Positions 44,935 to 53,208 of a stretch of 64,000 nt of DNA are shown here, piece after piece. The stretch is from JBMYZL01 sp965661765 (GTDB lineage Bacteria; Bacteroidota; Bacteroidia; Flavobacteriales_D; Sanyastnellaceae): NCBI GenBank assembly GCA_965661765.1, contig CBFIFE010000007.1, forward strand, positions 11,374-75,373, given 5' to 3'. The position numbers were made by a program, and so were the translations under genes. Within the stretch, counting starts at the first letter, position 1; the number at the start of each line of letters is the position of its first letter. A model generated the notes under the pieces. The model made no database searches. It was given only the letters and a program-made list of their open reading frames with translations, and had not been told where the DNA came from.

Positions 44935-46125
44935 ATGCGCATCGTGGTTGGGCTTTCCGGGGGGGTAGACAGCAGTGTGGCCGCTGCCCTGCTTCAAGAA
45001 CAAGGGCATGAAGTCATCGGCTTGTACATGCGCAATTGGCATGATGAATCCGTCACCATCGACAACGCATGTCCTTGGATCGACGATGCGAATGACGCCA
45101 TGCTCGTCGCGGCACACTTGGGCATCCCCTTCCAAGTGATCGACCTGTCCGACGCCTACAAGCAGCGCATTGTGGATGTCATGTTCGCTGAATACGCTGC
45201 CGGCAGGACCCCGAATCCGGATGTCCTTTGCAACCGAGAAATCAAATTCGACAGCTTCTTGTCGGCGGCACTCGATCTGGGGGCTGAAGCCGTTGCCACA
45301 GGCCATTATTGTCAGCGGGATGTCCTGAAGACGCCCAATGGCGATGTCTACAGGCTGCTCGCAGGGGCCGATGCGAACAAAGACCAGAGCTATTTCCTTT
45401 GTCAATTGAATCAAGACCAAATCCGCCTCGCGCGATTCCCCATCGGTCACCTCAAAAAGTCCGAGGTGCGGGAGGAGGCACGGCGGTTTGGCTTGCCCAC
45501 AGCAGAAAAAAAAGACAGCCAAGGACTTTGCTTCGTCGGAAAAGTCAAATTGCCCGTTTTTCTGCAACAACAACTCGAAGTCAAGCCTGGCCAAATCATC
45601 GAGATTTCCAAGGATCACCCCAAGTTGATTGCGCGCGCCGAGGAGCGCCGCGCAAACCCCTTGGTGGATGTGTCCGCTGTCGCTTTTGTCCCCGAAGACG
45701 GAAAGGCCGTTGGGGAGCACCCCGGTGCACACTTTTTTACCATCGGACAACGAAAAGGCCTTCAAGTCGGGGGCAAGGAAGAGCCATTGTTTGTGATTGG
45801 CCGAGATGTGACCCACAATGTCGTGTATGTCGGTCAAGGAGCGAATCACCCTGGTCTGCTGCGCCGGGCCTTGCGCATGCGCCGAGAAGATGTCCATTGG
45901 CTTCGACCCGACCGAGCTGCGGCTTGGCAGATGAAAGGCAATGAAGTTTTTGATGTGCGGTTTCGATACCGCCAGCCCCTTCGGAAAGCCAAGCTCCTCG
46001 GCTCTCCCGAGGACGATTTTGTCTGCCTGTTGTTCGATTCAGCCCAAACCGGAATTGCATCTGGGCAATTCGCCGCCTGGTATGAAGGCGATGCGTGCAT
46101 CGGCTCAGGGACAATCCACGACTGA
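44935..46125 (+). CDS. mnmA: tRNA-specific 2-thiouridylase MnmA
   Basis: A 396-residue enzyme that adds sulfur at position 2 of the wobble uridine of tRNA-Lys, -Glu and -Gln. The P-loop is GLSGGVDSSVA (residues 7-17), the catalytic Cys is in PNPDVLCNREIKF, and the second Cys is in SQGLCFVGK. The N-terminal PP-loop domain and C-terminal beta-barrel region are complete. The partner sulfur relay genes (Tus or IscS) are not in the window. A -7 box 4 nt before the ATG suggests a leaderless message. Confidence 0.97.
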   Translation: MRIVVGLSGGVDSSVAAALLQEQGHEVIGLYMRNWHDESVTIDNACPWIDDANDAMLVAAHLGIPFQVIDLSDAYKQRIVDVMFAEYAAGRTPNPDVLCNREIKFDSFLSAALDLGAEAVATGHYCQRDVLKTPNGDVYRLLAGADANKDQSYFLCQLNQDQIRLARFPIGHLKKSEVREEARRFGLPTAEKKDSQGLCFVGKVKLPVFLQQQLEVKPGQIIEISKDHPKLIARAEERRANPLVDVSAVAFVPEDGKAVGEHPGAHFFTIGQRKGLQVGGKEEPLFVIGRDVTHNVVYVGQGANHPGLLRRALRMRREDVHWLRPDRAAAWQMKGNEVFDVRFRYRQPLRKAKLLGSPEDDFVCLLFDSAQTGIASGQFAAWYEGDACIGSGTIHD

Positions 46126-46220
46126 TGCCTGTGAAGCTGCATTTCGAGGCTCTTTTTCTGCAATTGTGCAACCTTTTGGCCCGGCAGCGGTTTGGATACC
46201 AGAAAACCAACCCTCCCTGA

Positions 46221-49058
46221 ATGATGAAGAAATTGAAACCCATGAAGTGGTCGTTTTTTGTGCTGGCGGCAGTGGCCTTTGGAGCGACCTCCGCGACCAC
46301 ACTGGCTCAAGATTGTGATTTTGAAGTTGAAATCCTCCTCACTCCAGGTTCGTGGCCATCGGAGGTTTCATGGGCCCTCGCAGACAACGGCGGAACCATT
46401 GTGGCAGAAGGAGACAATCCGGAAGGCATCGACGTGGTGACCACTTTTTGTCTCGACACGTCTGCGTGCTACACGCTGTTCATGGTGGATTCTTTTGGCG
46501 ACGGGTGGAACGGCGCGACCTTGACCTTCAATGCTGAAGAATTGGGGTGGATGTCGCCTTCGTTCACGATTGAAACCGGCAATGACGCTGTTGCCATCGT
46601 CGGTTTCGGTGATTGTGGACAAGGCGAAGAAGCCGTTGTGAGTGGTTGCACAGATCCGCTCGCTTGGAACTACAATCCACTGGCCACAGAAGACGATGAC
46701 TCGTGCGAGTATGGCAACGGCGGCGGTTGGAATTGCGAGTGCGATTCTTCTTGGTACGAACCCGTGTGCGCTTTTGACCCCATTACCGGGCAAGCTCAGG
46801 ACTTCGAGAATTGGTGTGAAGCAGAATGCGCTGGTGCCATTGTTTTGGCAGATGGTGCCTGTGAAAATTTTGGGTGGCCAGGCTGCACCGATCCAGAAGC
46901 GCTGAACTACGACCCGAACGCCACTGAGGACAACGGGTCATGCACGTACCCATGTGCTGAAGGTTCGGAAACTGCCATGATGTACGTATGCACCTTTCAA
47001 CAAGGCGCCAACGTTTCGCTGACGATCACAAACCAGGACACCGGAGAGGTAGTCTACGAGCAAAACGGCTACAGCAACTATGCGATTGAATACCTCGATT
47101 TGTGCTTGGCAGAAGGTTGTTACACAGCGACTTTGACGAATTTGGCAGGTGAGACAAGCTGGTACAATGGCTACTTCTACATCAATGCAGAGGCAGGCCA
47201 AATCATCCATGCGACCTTGTCCGATGATGCCACCACCATGACCATTGCCTTTTCAACTGACGGAAGTTGTGGCGACATCATTGGCTGTACGGATGCAGAA
47301 GCGCCCAACTACAACCCAGACGCGACTGTTGACGACGGATCATGCTTGCCGACGTGTGAATGTGATGATGAAGCTTACGAGCCAGTCTGTGCTTACGATC
47401 CATTCACTTACGAGTTGATCACCTTCCCCAATTTGTGCGAAGCCCTTTGCATTGGCGCATACGTTCAATTCAATGCTGATTGCAGCAACCCACCGGTCTA
47501 TGGCTGCACAGACCCGGAAGCCCTGAACTACAATGCGGACGCCACGGAAGATGACTACAGCTGCGTGTTCCCACTCCAGTGCGATGAAGCATCCACGTTG
47601 GTCACCATCACTTCGAATGTGCTCGAGCTCGACAGCAACGCATTTGGCGCTGATTTCAATGTCGTTCCTGCGGTGAGCTGGAACATCGGTGACAGCACCG
47701 GATTTGGTGTTTACATGACGTACTGGTACGATGAATCTCAGGCCATGAACGCCCAAGCTTGTTTGGCCGATGGCTGCTACAATTTTGTGGTCCAACCTGC
47801 ATCATGGGGGTGGTATGATGAAACGATAGATCCTGAGCTGTTCTTCGCGACCGTCACGTTCGATGGCGAGAGCACAAACTATTTCTACAATTTTGAGGAC
47901 AACGGTTTGACGACTTTTGGATTGGGCGTGAATTCTCCTGATTGCTCTCCTTATGTCCCTGTTCACGGCTGCACGGATCCTGAAGCCGACAACTTCAACC
48001 CATCTGCGAACGTTGACGATGGCTCTTGTTTCTACTCCATCGAATGTGGAGACGGAGAGTTGACGCTGACCAGTGTCTTCATCCCCGGCTTGTGGGCGAA
48101 CGAGGTTTCGTTCTATGTCCTCAATGAAGCCGGTGAGATTGTCCTGAGCGGCGAAGGAGAAAGCCAAAACAATGAAGTGGTCTCACAATCATGCGTGGTC
48201 CCCGGGTGTTACACCTTTGTTGCAGTAGACAGCTGGGGCGATGGATGGAACAATGGCTTGGCGATCTTGGAATGGGGGTCGGGAGCGATGGAATTCGGAT
48301 TGGAAACCGGAGAGCAATCCAGCACTGTCTTTGGCATTGAAGCCACAGGTTGTGGCACGCCAGCTCCGCTTGTGGGCTGCACAGATTTGGGCGCGACGAA
48401 TTACAATCCCTCCGCCACGGAAGACGATGGCTCTTGTGAATTTGCCTTCTGCCCCACGAACGAAGTCACCTTTGTGACGGTCATGATGGGAGACGGCATG
48501 AATGCTGGATGGTTCATTGGCAATGAAGAAAACCCAGCAATGGGTGGTGCATCAGGTTTCGCAAATGACAGCCAAACTTGGACTGCCTGCATGGCATCTG
48601 GATGCTATGACGTTCACATGTGGGACGAAGAGTCCAACGGCTGGGATGGCGGCTGGATTGAGGTCTGGATGGACAGCACGTTGATGACAACGGCTACCCT
48701 CGAAGACGGAGTCGGCGCCACGATGACGCTGGGCATTGATTCGGATTGTGGTGATGGAGAGACCGACGGATGGGGCTTCGGTGGATCACCGTTCGAATGG
48801 CCTGATCCGATTGGGTTGGTCCCCTTCCCCAACCCCACCGAGGGAGGATGGAATTTCGACGGCTCCGGATTCAATGAAATGAAGCCTATTGTCGTCAAAG
48901 TGCATGATCTCGCTGGGAAGTTGGTCTTGGAAGTTCAGAAGGCTCCCACCGGCGGCACCATCCAAATGGAAGACCACCAGCTCGCACCCGGTGTATACAC
49001 CATCGAAGCGGTCCAGGGCAAGCAAGTCGGACAGGGCCAGTTGCACGTCGTGCGCTGA
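46221..49058 (+). CDS. T9SS-secreted protein with Cys-rich GCTDP repeats and Kazal-like domains
   Basis: A 945-residue secreted protein with a signal peptide (1-29, ending LAQ). It carries six copies of a Cys-bounded GCTDPxAxNYxPxA(x)xDDGSC-type module (see the repeat entry). Two Kazal-like segments occur, one after repeat 1 (CECDSSWYEPVCAFDP) and one after repeat 3 (CECDDEAYEPVCAYDP), both with the EPVCA core. Several beta-rich modules contain FGDGWNGATL or DSWGDGWNNG patterns. The last ~80 residues form a type A T9SS domain (LVPFPNPTEGGWNF). A terminator follows at 49085-49125. A role as calcium-binding adhesin or protease inhibitor is inference. Confidence 0.88.
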   Translation: MMKKLKPMKWSFFVLAAVAFGATSATTLAQDCDFEVEILLTPGSWPSEVSWALADNGGTIVAEGDNPEGIDVVTTFCLDTSACYTLFMVDSFGDGWNGATLTFNAEELGWMSPSFTIETGNDAVAIVGFGDCGQGEEAVVSGCTDPLAWNYNPLATEDDDSCEYGNGGGWNCECDSSWYEPVCAFDPITGQAQDFENWCEAECAGAIVLADGACENFGWPGCTDPEALNYDPNATEDNGSCTYPCAEGSETAMMYVCTFQQGANVSLTITNQDTGEVVYEQNGYSNYAIEYLDLCLAEGCYTATLTNLAGETSWYNGYFYINAEAGQIIHATLSDDATTMTIAFSTDGSCGDIIGCTDAEAPNYNPDATVDDGSCLPTCECDDEAYEPVCAYDPFTYELITFPNLCEALCIGAYVQFNADCSNPPVYGCTDPEALNYNADATEDDYSCVFPLQCDEASTLVTITSNVLELDSNAFGADFNVVPAVSWNIGDSTGFGVYMTYWYDESQAMNAQACLADGCYNFVVQPASWGWYDETIDPELFFATVTFDGESTNYFYNFEDNGLTTFGLGVNSPDCSPYVPVHGCTDPEADNFNPSANVDDGSCFYSIECGDGELTLTSVFIPGLWANEVSFYVLNEAGEIVLSGEGESQNNEVVSQSCVVPGCYTFVAVDSWGDGWNNGLAILEWGSGAMEFGLETGEQSSTVFGIEATGCGTPAPLVGCTDLGATNYNPSATEDDGSCEFAFCPTNEVTFVTVMMGDGMNAGWFIGNEENPAMGGASGFANDSQTWTACMASGCYDVHMWDEESNGWDGGWIEVWMDSTLMTTATLEDGVGATMTLGIDSDCGDGETDGWGFGGSPFEWPDPIGLVPFPNPTEGGWNFDGSGFNEMKPIVVKVHDLAGKLVLEVQKAPTGGTIQMEDHQLAPGVYTIEAVQGKQVGQGQLHVVR
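46644..48437 (+). repeat. Six intragenic 63-nt GCTDPxAxNYxPxA modules
   Basis: Copies at 46644-46706, 46881-46943, 47283-47345, 47502-47564, 47967-48029 and 48375-48437. Each encodes a 21-residue segment from GC to SC with conserved Cys at both ends, Asn-Tyr or Asn-Phe in the middle and an acidic DD or DN near the end. Spacing is irregular (219-465 nt), so they are modules between larger domains, not a simple tandem array. Confidence 0.9.
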
Positions 49059-49084
49059 TCCACTGGTCTCGATTGCCCAAAGGG

Positions 49085-49125
49085 AAAAGCCCCCTTCAGC
49101 CATGACTTGGCCGAAGGGGGCTTTT
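49085..49125. terminator. Strong bidirectional terminator
   Basis: AAAAGCCCCCTTC (49085-49097) pairs perfectly with GAAGGGGGCTTTT (49113-49125), with A and T tracts on both sides, between the T9SS protein gene and the convergent glycosyltransferase gene. It can stop transcription from both sides. Confidence 0.9.
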
Positions 49126-49180
49126 TGCTGCGCAATGCTCGCGCGAACGGTTCAACGGTCACCTCCACTCATTGTGAGGC

Positions 49181-50221
49181 TCAGTGGAGGTTGTGCGTGT
49201 CTGAGATTTGGTATTCGCCCTGGCGCTTGTCCAACCTCGAAATCATTTCCGCCAAGAATCCGGTCAGAAAAAACATCGCTCCCAAGATCATCCCAGTCAA
49301 TGCCAAGAAGAAAATGGACAAATCCGCAATGTTTCGAACCTCGTATCCTTTCCAGAGGCACCACAACTTGTAAGCCCCCAGCAAGACAAATCCCCCGAGA
49401 CTGAGCACGAACATCGACAACCCAAGCGCCCCGAACAGATGCATGGGCTTTCGGGAAAACTTGCTCATGAACCCAATGGTCATCAAATCGAGGAGACCAT
49501 TCACGAAACGCTCCACGCCAAACTTTGAACTGCCATATTTTCTCGCCTGATGCTGAACAACTCGCTCGCCAATCTTGTCGAAGCCGGCGTCCTTGGCAAG
49601 AATCGGAATGTACCTGTGCATCTCCCCTTGCACATCAATGGCCTTCACCACCTCGTATCGATAAGCCTTCAAGCCGCAATTGAAGTCATTGAGTTGAATG
49701 CCACTGACCTTGCGGGTGGCCCAATTGTAGAGCTTTGTGGGAAGGGTTTTCGTCAGTGGATCGTAACGCTTTTGTTTCCATCCTGAGACCAAATCCAGTC
49801 CTTCCTCAACGATTCTCCGCTCCATCTCAGCGATTTCATCAGGGCTGTCTTGAAGATCCGCGTCCATCGTCACGACGACCCGACCGCGAGCGGCTTTGAA
49901 GCCCGTGTTCAGGCCGGCACTTTTGCCATAATTCCTCGAGAACCGAATGCCACGAACCCGGTCGGGGTGGGCCGCAGCGAGCGCTGTAATGACCGCCCAA
50001 CTTCCATCCTTGCTGCCGTCGTCCACGAAAATCACCTCGTAAGATCGGCCAGTAAGAGCATGCGAAATCCAATCGTACAACTCGTTGAGGCTCTCCTCCT
50101 CATTGAACAAAGGAATGACCAAACTCAAATCGCACACAGGTGGCTCCATCGCTGACTGCATGGGTTGCAATACGTCTGATTCCACAAAAGGTTCCGATTC
50201 CTTGAGCAAATCACTCATCAA
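49181..50221 (-). CDS. GT2 polyprenyl-phosphate glycosyltransferase (GtrB/DPM1-like)
   Basis: A 346-residue GT2 enzyme with the DPM1-type start SLVIPLFNEEESL, the VDDGSKDGS motif and the metal site TMDADLQDSPDE, followed by QLNDFNCGLKAY. Two hydrophobic segments near the C-terminus (about 265-290 and 300-330) anchor it. Enzymes of this group charge undecaprenyl or dolichyl phosphate with a sugar at the cytoplasmic face for later transfer by GT-C enzymes. It overlaps the DUF4199 gene by 4 nt, giving a two-gene membrane operon. Confidence 0.9.
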   Translation of the reverse strand: MMSDLLKESEPFVESDVLQPMQSAMEPPVCDLSLVIPLFNEEESLNELYDWISHALTGRSYEVIFVDDGSKDGSWAVITALAAAHPDRVRGIRFSRNYGKSAGLNTGFKAARGRVVVTMDADLQDSPDEIAEMERRIVEEGLDLVSGWKQKRYDPLTKTLPTKLYNWATRKVSGIQLNDFNCGLKAYRYEVVKAIDVQGEMHRYIPILAKDAGFDKIGERVVQHQARKYGSSKFGVERFVNGLLDLMTIGFMSKFSRKPMHLFGALGLSMFVLSLGGFVLLGAYKLWCLWKGYEVRNIADLSIFFLALTGMILGAMFFLTGFLAEMISRLDKRQGEYQISDTHNLH

Positions 50222-50754
50222 AAAGCCGCGTCAGGTTTGCGCCGCACAACCAGGGCCACAAGCAACGCAGGAATGGCCCACAGCAACGCATTCCACAACA
50301 ACCCTTGGAGAAGACCTGCTGTCGAAAATCCCTTTCTCAATTCTGCATCCAAAGTGCTCTCCACCTCTTCAATCATGGCGCTTGGTGCGCCGAAGGAGGC
50401 CATGGAGTCCAACGTCTTTTCCTTGACTGTGCGGATCATTGCTTCAACAAACTCCGCAGGCGCGATGAATTCATAAAGCACGATGCTGAACACGCCAGAA
50501 GCAAAAATCGCCACAACCGCCACCAACATCACATGACCGAAGGCCCTTTTGTAACTCAGTACGCCATCTTCTGATTTCCGAACCGCGAGTCCCGACAAAA
50601 GCATCGCAATCAAGACGACCCCGAGCTGGCCGACACTCATCGGCGTGCTGACCATCACAGATGGTCCCATCAAGTACCCTGTCAACAGCAAGACGACCAG
50701 AAGGGCTGATGCCAAAGCCGCATGTTGCCAAAGCAACGGATTCACATTTTTCAT
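50218..50754 (-). CDS. DUF4199 membrane protein
   Basis: A 178-residue integral membrane protein of the DUF4199 family, common and specific to Bacteroidota. Features are LLTGYLMGPSVM at the start, then RKSEDGVLSYKRAFGHVMLV and about four membrane segments. No catalytic motif is known. It is the first gene of an operon with a polyprenyl-phosphate glycosyltransferase and may stabilise it or act beside it in the membrane (inference). The ATG 50754 is chosen over a longer frame that would read through the promoter region. Confidence 0.9.
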   Translation of the reverse strand: MKNVNPLLWQHAALASALLVVLLLTGYLMGPSVMVSTPMSVGQLGVVLIAMLLSGLAVRKSEDGVLSYKRAFGHVMLVAVVAIFASGVFSIVLYEFIAPAEFVEAMIRTVKEKTLDSMASFGAPSAMIEEVESTLDAELRKGFSTAGLLQGLLWNALLWAIPALLVALVVRRKPDAAF

Positions 50755-50759
50755 GACCG

Positions 50760-50767
50760 CGAAGGTA
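50760..50767 (-). promoter_or_regulatory. -7 box TACCTTCG directly before DUF4199 gene
   Basis: On the minus strand TACCTTCG is followed by CGGTC and the ATG at 50754 (5-nt gap). Confidence 0.45.
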
Positions 50768-50788
50768 GCACAAGGGAGAATTTCCTCG

Positions 50789-50796
50789 TAACTTTG
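50789..50796 (+). promoter_or_regulatory. -7 box TAACTTTG, possible accC promoter
   Basis: Exact TAnnTTTG on the plus strand, 169 nt before the accC ATG and divergent from the DUF4199 box. It would give a long leader of about 165 nt in which nothing else is recognised. Confidence 0.35.
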
Positions 50797-50965
50797 CCGC
50801 TGGGGCAAGTCTCCTGCGACCAGCTCCCGCTGAATCCCCCAGGGTCGGAAGACAGCAAGGGTAGGCGGTTGTAGCGGTGCGACAGGAATCGCTTGCCCCT
50901 TTTTTCTTGCCTTGTCGCGGACAGGCGATGCAGGCATTTCAACAGGCTCTCAATCGTCTTTCGAC

Positions 50966-52480
50966 ATGTCGCAGAACATCCAACCCATCCGCAAACTTCT
51001 CGTCGCAAACCGTGGCGAAATTGCCCTGCGCATCATGCGCACCGCAAAAGAAATGGGCATTGCCACCGTGGCCGTTTGCAGCGATAAGGACTCCCAGTCC
51101 CCGCATGCCCGCTTTGCGGATGAAACCTACGTCATCGGCCCCGCACCATCTCGTCTGTCTTACCTCGACATCGACAAGGTGCTGGAAGTGGCCGTGAACT
51201 CTGGTGCAGACGCGATTCACCCAGGATACGGATTCCTTTCCGAGAACGCAGACTTCGCGCTTCGAACGAAAGAGGCTGGCCTTCGATTCGTCGGTCCGTC
51301 TGCCCACGCCATTGAGGTCATGGGATCCAAACTCGCCGCCAAGGAAACCGTCATGAAACATGGCGTGCCGCTTGTTCCAGGCACCGCCCATGCCGTCAGT
51401 GATCCGGAAGAAGCCATGCGCGAATCAGAACGCATCGGGTTTCCACTCCTGATCAAAGCCAGCGCGGGCGGCGGCGGCAAAGGAATGCGGATTGTTCACG
51501 AACCCTCAGACATGGCTGGTGCGTTCGAGCGGGCGGTTTCAGAAGCGGTGAACGCATTTGGCGATGGGGCCGTGTTCATGGAGCGATTTGTCACCTCCCC
51601 GCGTCACATTGAAGTGCAGATTCTCGCGGATCAACAGGGTCATGTGGTCCACCTCTTCGAACGCGAGTGCAGCATCCAGCGCCGACACCAGAAAGTCATC
51701 GAAGAAGCGCCTTCCTCGATTTTGACACCGGCCTTGCGTCACGAAATGGGCGAATGTGCAAAAGCCGTGGCCAGGGCTTGTGACTATGTGGGTGCAGGAA
51801 CCGTCGAGTTCCTGCTGGACGAATCCATGAATTTCTATTTTTTGGAAATGAACACCCGCTTGCAAGTGGAGCACCCAGTCACGGAGTGCATCACAGGTGT
51901 GGATTTGGTCCGGCAGCAAATCCGAATCGCTGAGGGACACCCACTTCCCTTTGCCCAAGAGGATCTCCAAATCCATGGGCACGCCTTGGAAATGCGCGTT
52001 TATGCGGAGGACGCGGCAGCGGGCTTCTTGCCCACAACAGGCACTTTGACACGCTACAGGCCACCGGTGGGCCCAGGCATCCGGGTGGACGATGGCATGG
52101 AAGAAGGTGGTGAAGTTCCCATTGAGTACGATCCCATGTTGGCCAAATTGGTGGTGCATGCTTCCGATCGGCCGGCGGCAATCGAACGTGCCATCCGCGC
52201 CATCGATGCTTATGAAATCCATGGCGTCCCCACGACGCTGGATTTTTGTCGTTATGCCATCGATCACCATGCGTTCCGGACGGGCGCATTCGATACACAT
52301 TTTGTCGAGCACCATTTCCGTCCAGAGCACCTGTTGCGCAGCGGCAACCTGACGAAAGAAGAGCAGGCCTCGCTGACTTTGGGGCTCCTCTCGCGGACGG
52401 GGTCTCATGCCCAAGCTCAGCCTGCGGCCGTGGGCACCGGCACTGCAGGCAAAAGCCCTTGGCGCCAGAATCGCCTTTGA
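50966..52480 (+). CDS. accC: Biotin carboxylase subunit of an acyl-CoA carboxylase
   Basis: A 504-residue ATP-dependent biotin carboxylase, which carboxylates the biotin on a carrier protein for acetyl- or propionyl-CoA carboxylation. Motifs: IRKLLVANRGEIALRI at the start, GADAIHPGYGFLSENADFA, the Gly-rich loop KASAGGGGKGMRI, and EMNTRLQVEHPVTE (catalytic Glu and Arg). The last ~25 residues, rich in Ala/Gln, are beyond the fold. No biotin carrier or carboxyltransferase gene is adjacent, so it probably assembles with subunits encoded elsewhere. Acetyl- versus propionyl-CoA carboxylase use cannot be settled from this subunit. Confidence 0.94.
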   Translation: MSQNIQPIRKLLVANRGEIALRIMRTAKEMGIATVAVCSDKDSQSPHARFADETYVIGPAPSRLSYLDIDKVLEVAVNSGADAIHPGYGFLSENADFALRTKEAGLRFVGPSAHAIEVMGSKLAAKETVMKHGVPLVPGTAHAVSDPEEAMRESERIGFPLLIKASAGGGGKGMRIVHEPSDMAGAFERAVSEAVNAFGDGAVFMERFVTSPRHIEVQILADQQGHVVHLFERECSIQRRHQKVIEEAPSSILTPALRHEMGECAKAVARACDYVGAGTVEFLLDESMNFYFLEMNTRLQVEHPVTECITGVDLVRQQIRIAEGHPLPFAQEDLQIHGHALEMRVYAEDAAAGFLPTTGTLTRYRPPVGPGIRVDDGMEEGGEVPIEYDPMLAKLVVHASDRPAAIERAIRAIDAYEIHGVPTTLDFCRYAIDHHAFRTGAFDTHFVEHHFRPEHLLRSGNLTKEEQASLTLGLLSRTGSHAQAQPAAVGTGTAGKSPWRQNRL

Positions 52481-52534
52481 ACGTGTACATGCCATGAAGC
52501 GCGTTTGAAGTTCTGAGGAAAGCCCTCATCTTCA

Positions 52535-52542
52535 TATCTTTG
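52535..52542 (+). promoter_or_regulatory. -7 box TATCTTTG directly before exonuclease gene
   Basis: Exact TAnnTTTG, followed by GGGCTC and the ATG at 52549, a 6-nt gap. Confidence 0.5.
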
Positions 52543-52548
52543 GGGCTC

Positions 52549-53208
52549 ATGGAGAGCGAGCGCCATTTCATCATTTACGACCTCGAAGCCACCNNNNNNN
52601 NNNNNNNNNNNNNNNNNNNNNNNNNNNNNNNNNNNNNNNNNNNNNNNNNNNNNNNNNNNNNNNNNNNNNNNNNNNNNNNNNNNNNNNNNNNNTGTTGGCG
52701 CAGCCGAAAGCCCCGGAAAGTAGAGGTCATTGAGATCGGCGCTGTCAAAGTGGATGAAGACCTGAACGTGGTGGATGAATTCTGTTCCTTTGTCAAACCC
52801 AAGCTTCACCCCCAAGTCTCTTCCTTTTGCACACAGCTCACGAGCATCACTCAATTCGATGTAGACCGAGCTGATCCCTTTGATGACGTGATTTCCGAAT
52901 TCGAAGATTGGATGCGGCCCCGCGACGTGCGAACCGTTTTGATGAGCTGGGGTGAGTTCGACAAGCGGCAGTTGCTCAATGACGCTGATCTCCATCGGGT
53001 CGATTTGCCTTGGTTGCGCTATCATGCTTGTCTGCAACAGCATTACAGCCGTTGGAAAGGTTCGAAAAACCAAATCGGACTCAAAACAGCCCTTGAGCTT
53101 GAAGGCCTCAGTTACAGTGGGACCCAGCATCGCGCGATTGAAGACGCCCGCAATATGGCGCGGTTGTTCCAAGCCGTGGCGCACCCCATGTCGCTGGTCG
53201 AGCGATGA
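52549..53208 (+). CDS. DEDDh 3'-5' exonuclease (ERI1/KapD-like), interrupted by an assembly gap
   Basis: A 3'-5' exonuclease-type protein of 219 codons including 33 undefined ones. It starts HFIIYDLEAT (Asp and Glu of the first catalytic motif), then the gap, then CWRSRKPRKVEVIEIGAVKV. Later motifs are SWGEFDKRQL (second Asp) and HRAIEDARNMARLF (His and Asp). In KapD/ERI1-type enzymes the first motif reads DLEATCW without an insertion, so the gap splits a run that is normally continuous; the true length is probably about 186 residues. It overlaps the next gene by 4 nt. RNA or DNA as substrate is not decided. Confidence 0.85.
   Translation: MESERHFIIYDLEATXXXXXXXXXXXXXXXXXXXXXXXXXXXXXXXXXCWRSRKPRKVEVIEIGAVKVDEDLNVVDEFCSFVKPKLHPQVSSFCTQLTSITQFDVDRADPFDDVISEFEDWMRPRDVRTVLMSWGEFDKRQLLNDADLHRVDLPWLRYHACLQQHYSRWKGSKNQIGLKTALELEGLSYSGTQHRAIEDARNMARLFQAVAHPMSLVER
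52594..52692. other. Assembly gap (99 N)
   Basis: Ninety-nine undefined bases inside the exonuclease gene. The flanking codons (GCC ACC before, TGT TGG after) match a continuous DLEATCW motif, suggesting that little or no real sequence is missing. Confidence 0.95.

Noticed and set aside
44749..45897. 382-codon minus-strand frame opposite mnmA
   Set aside because: Antisense to MnmA; mnmA has all catalytic residues and its own promoter box.
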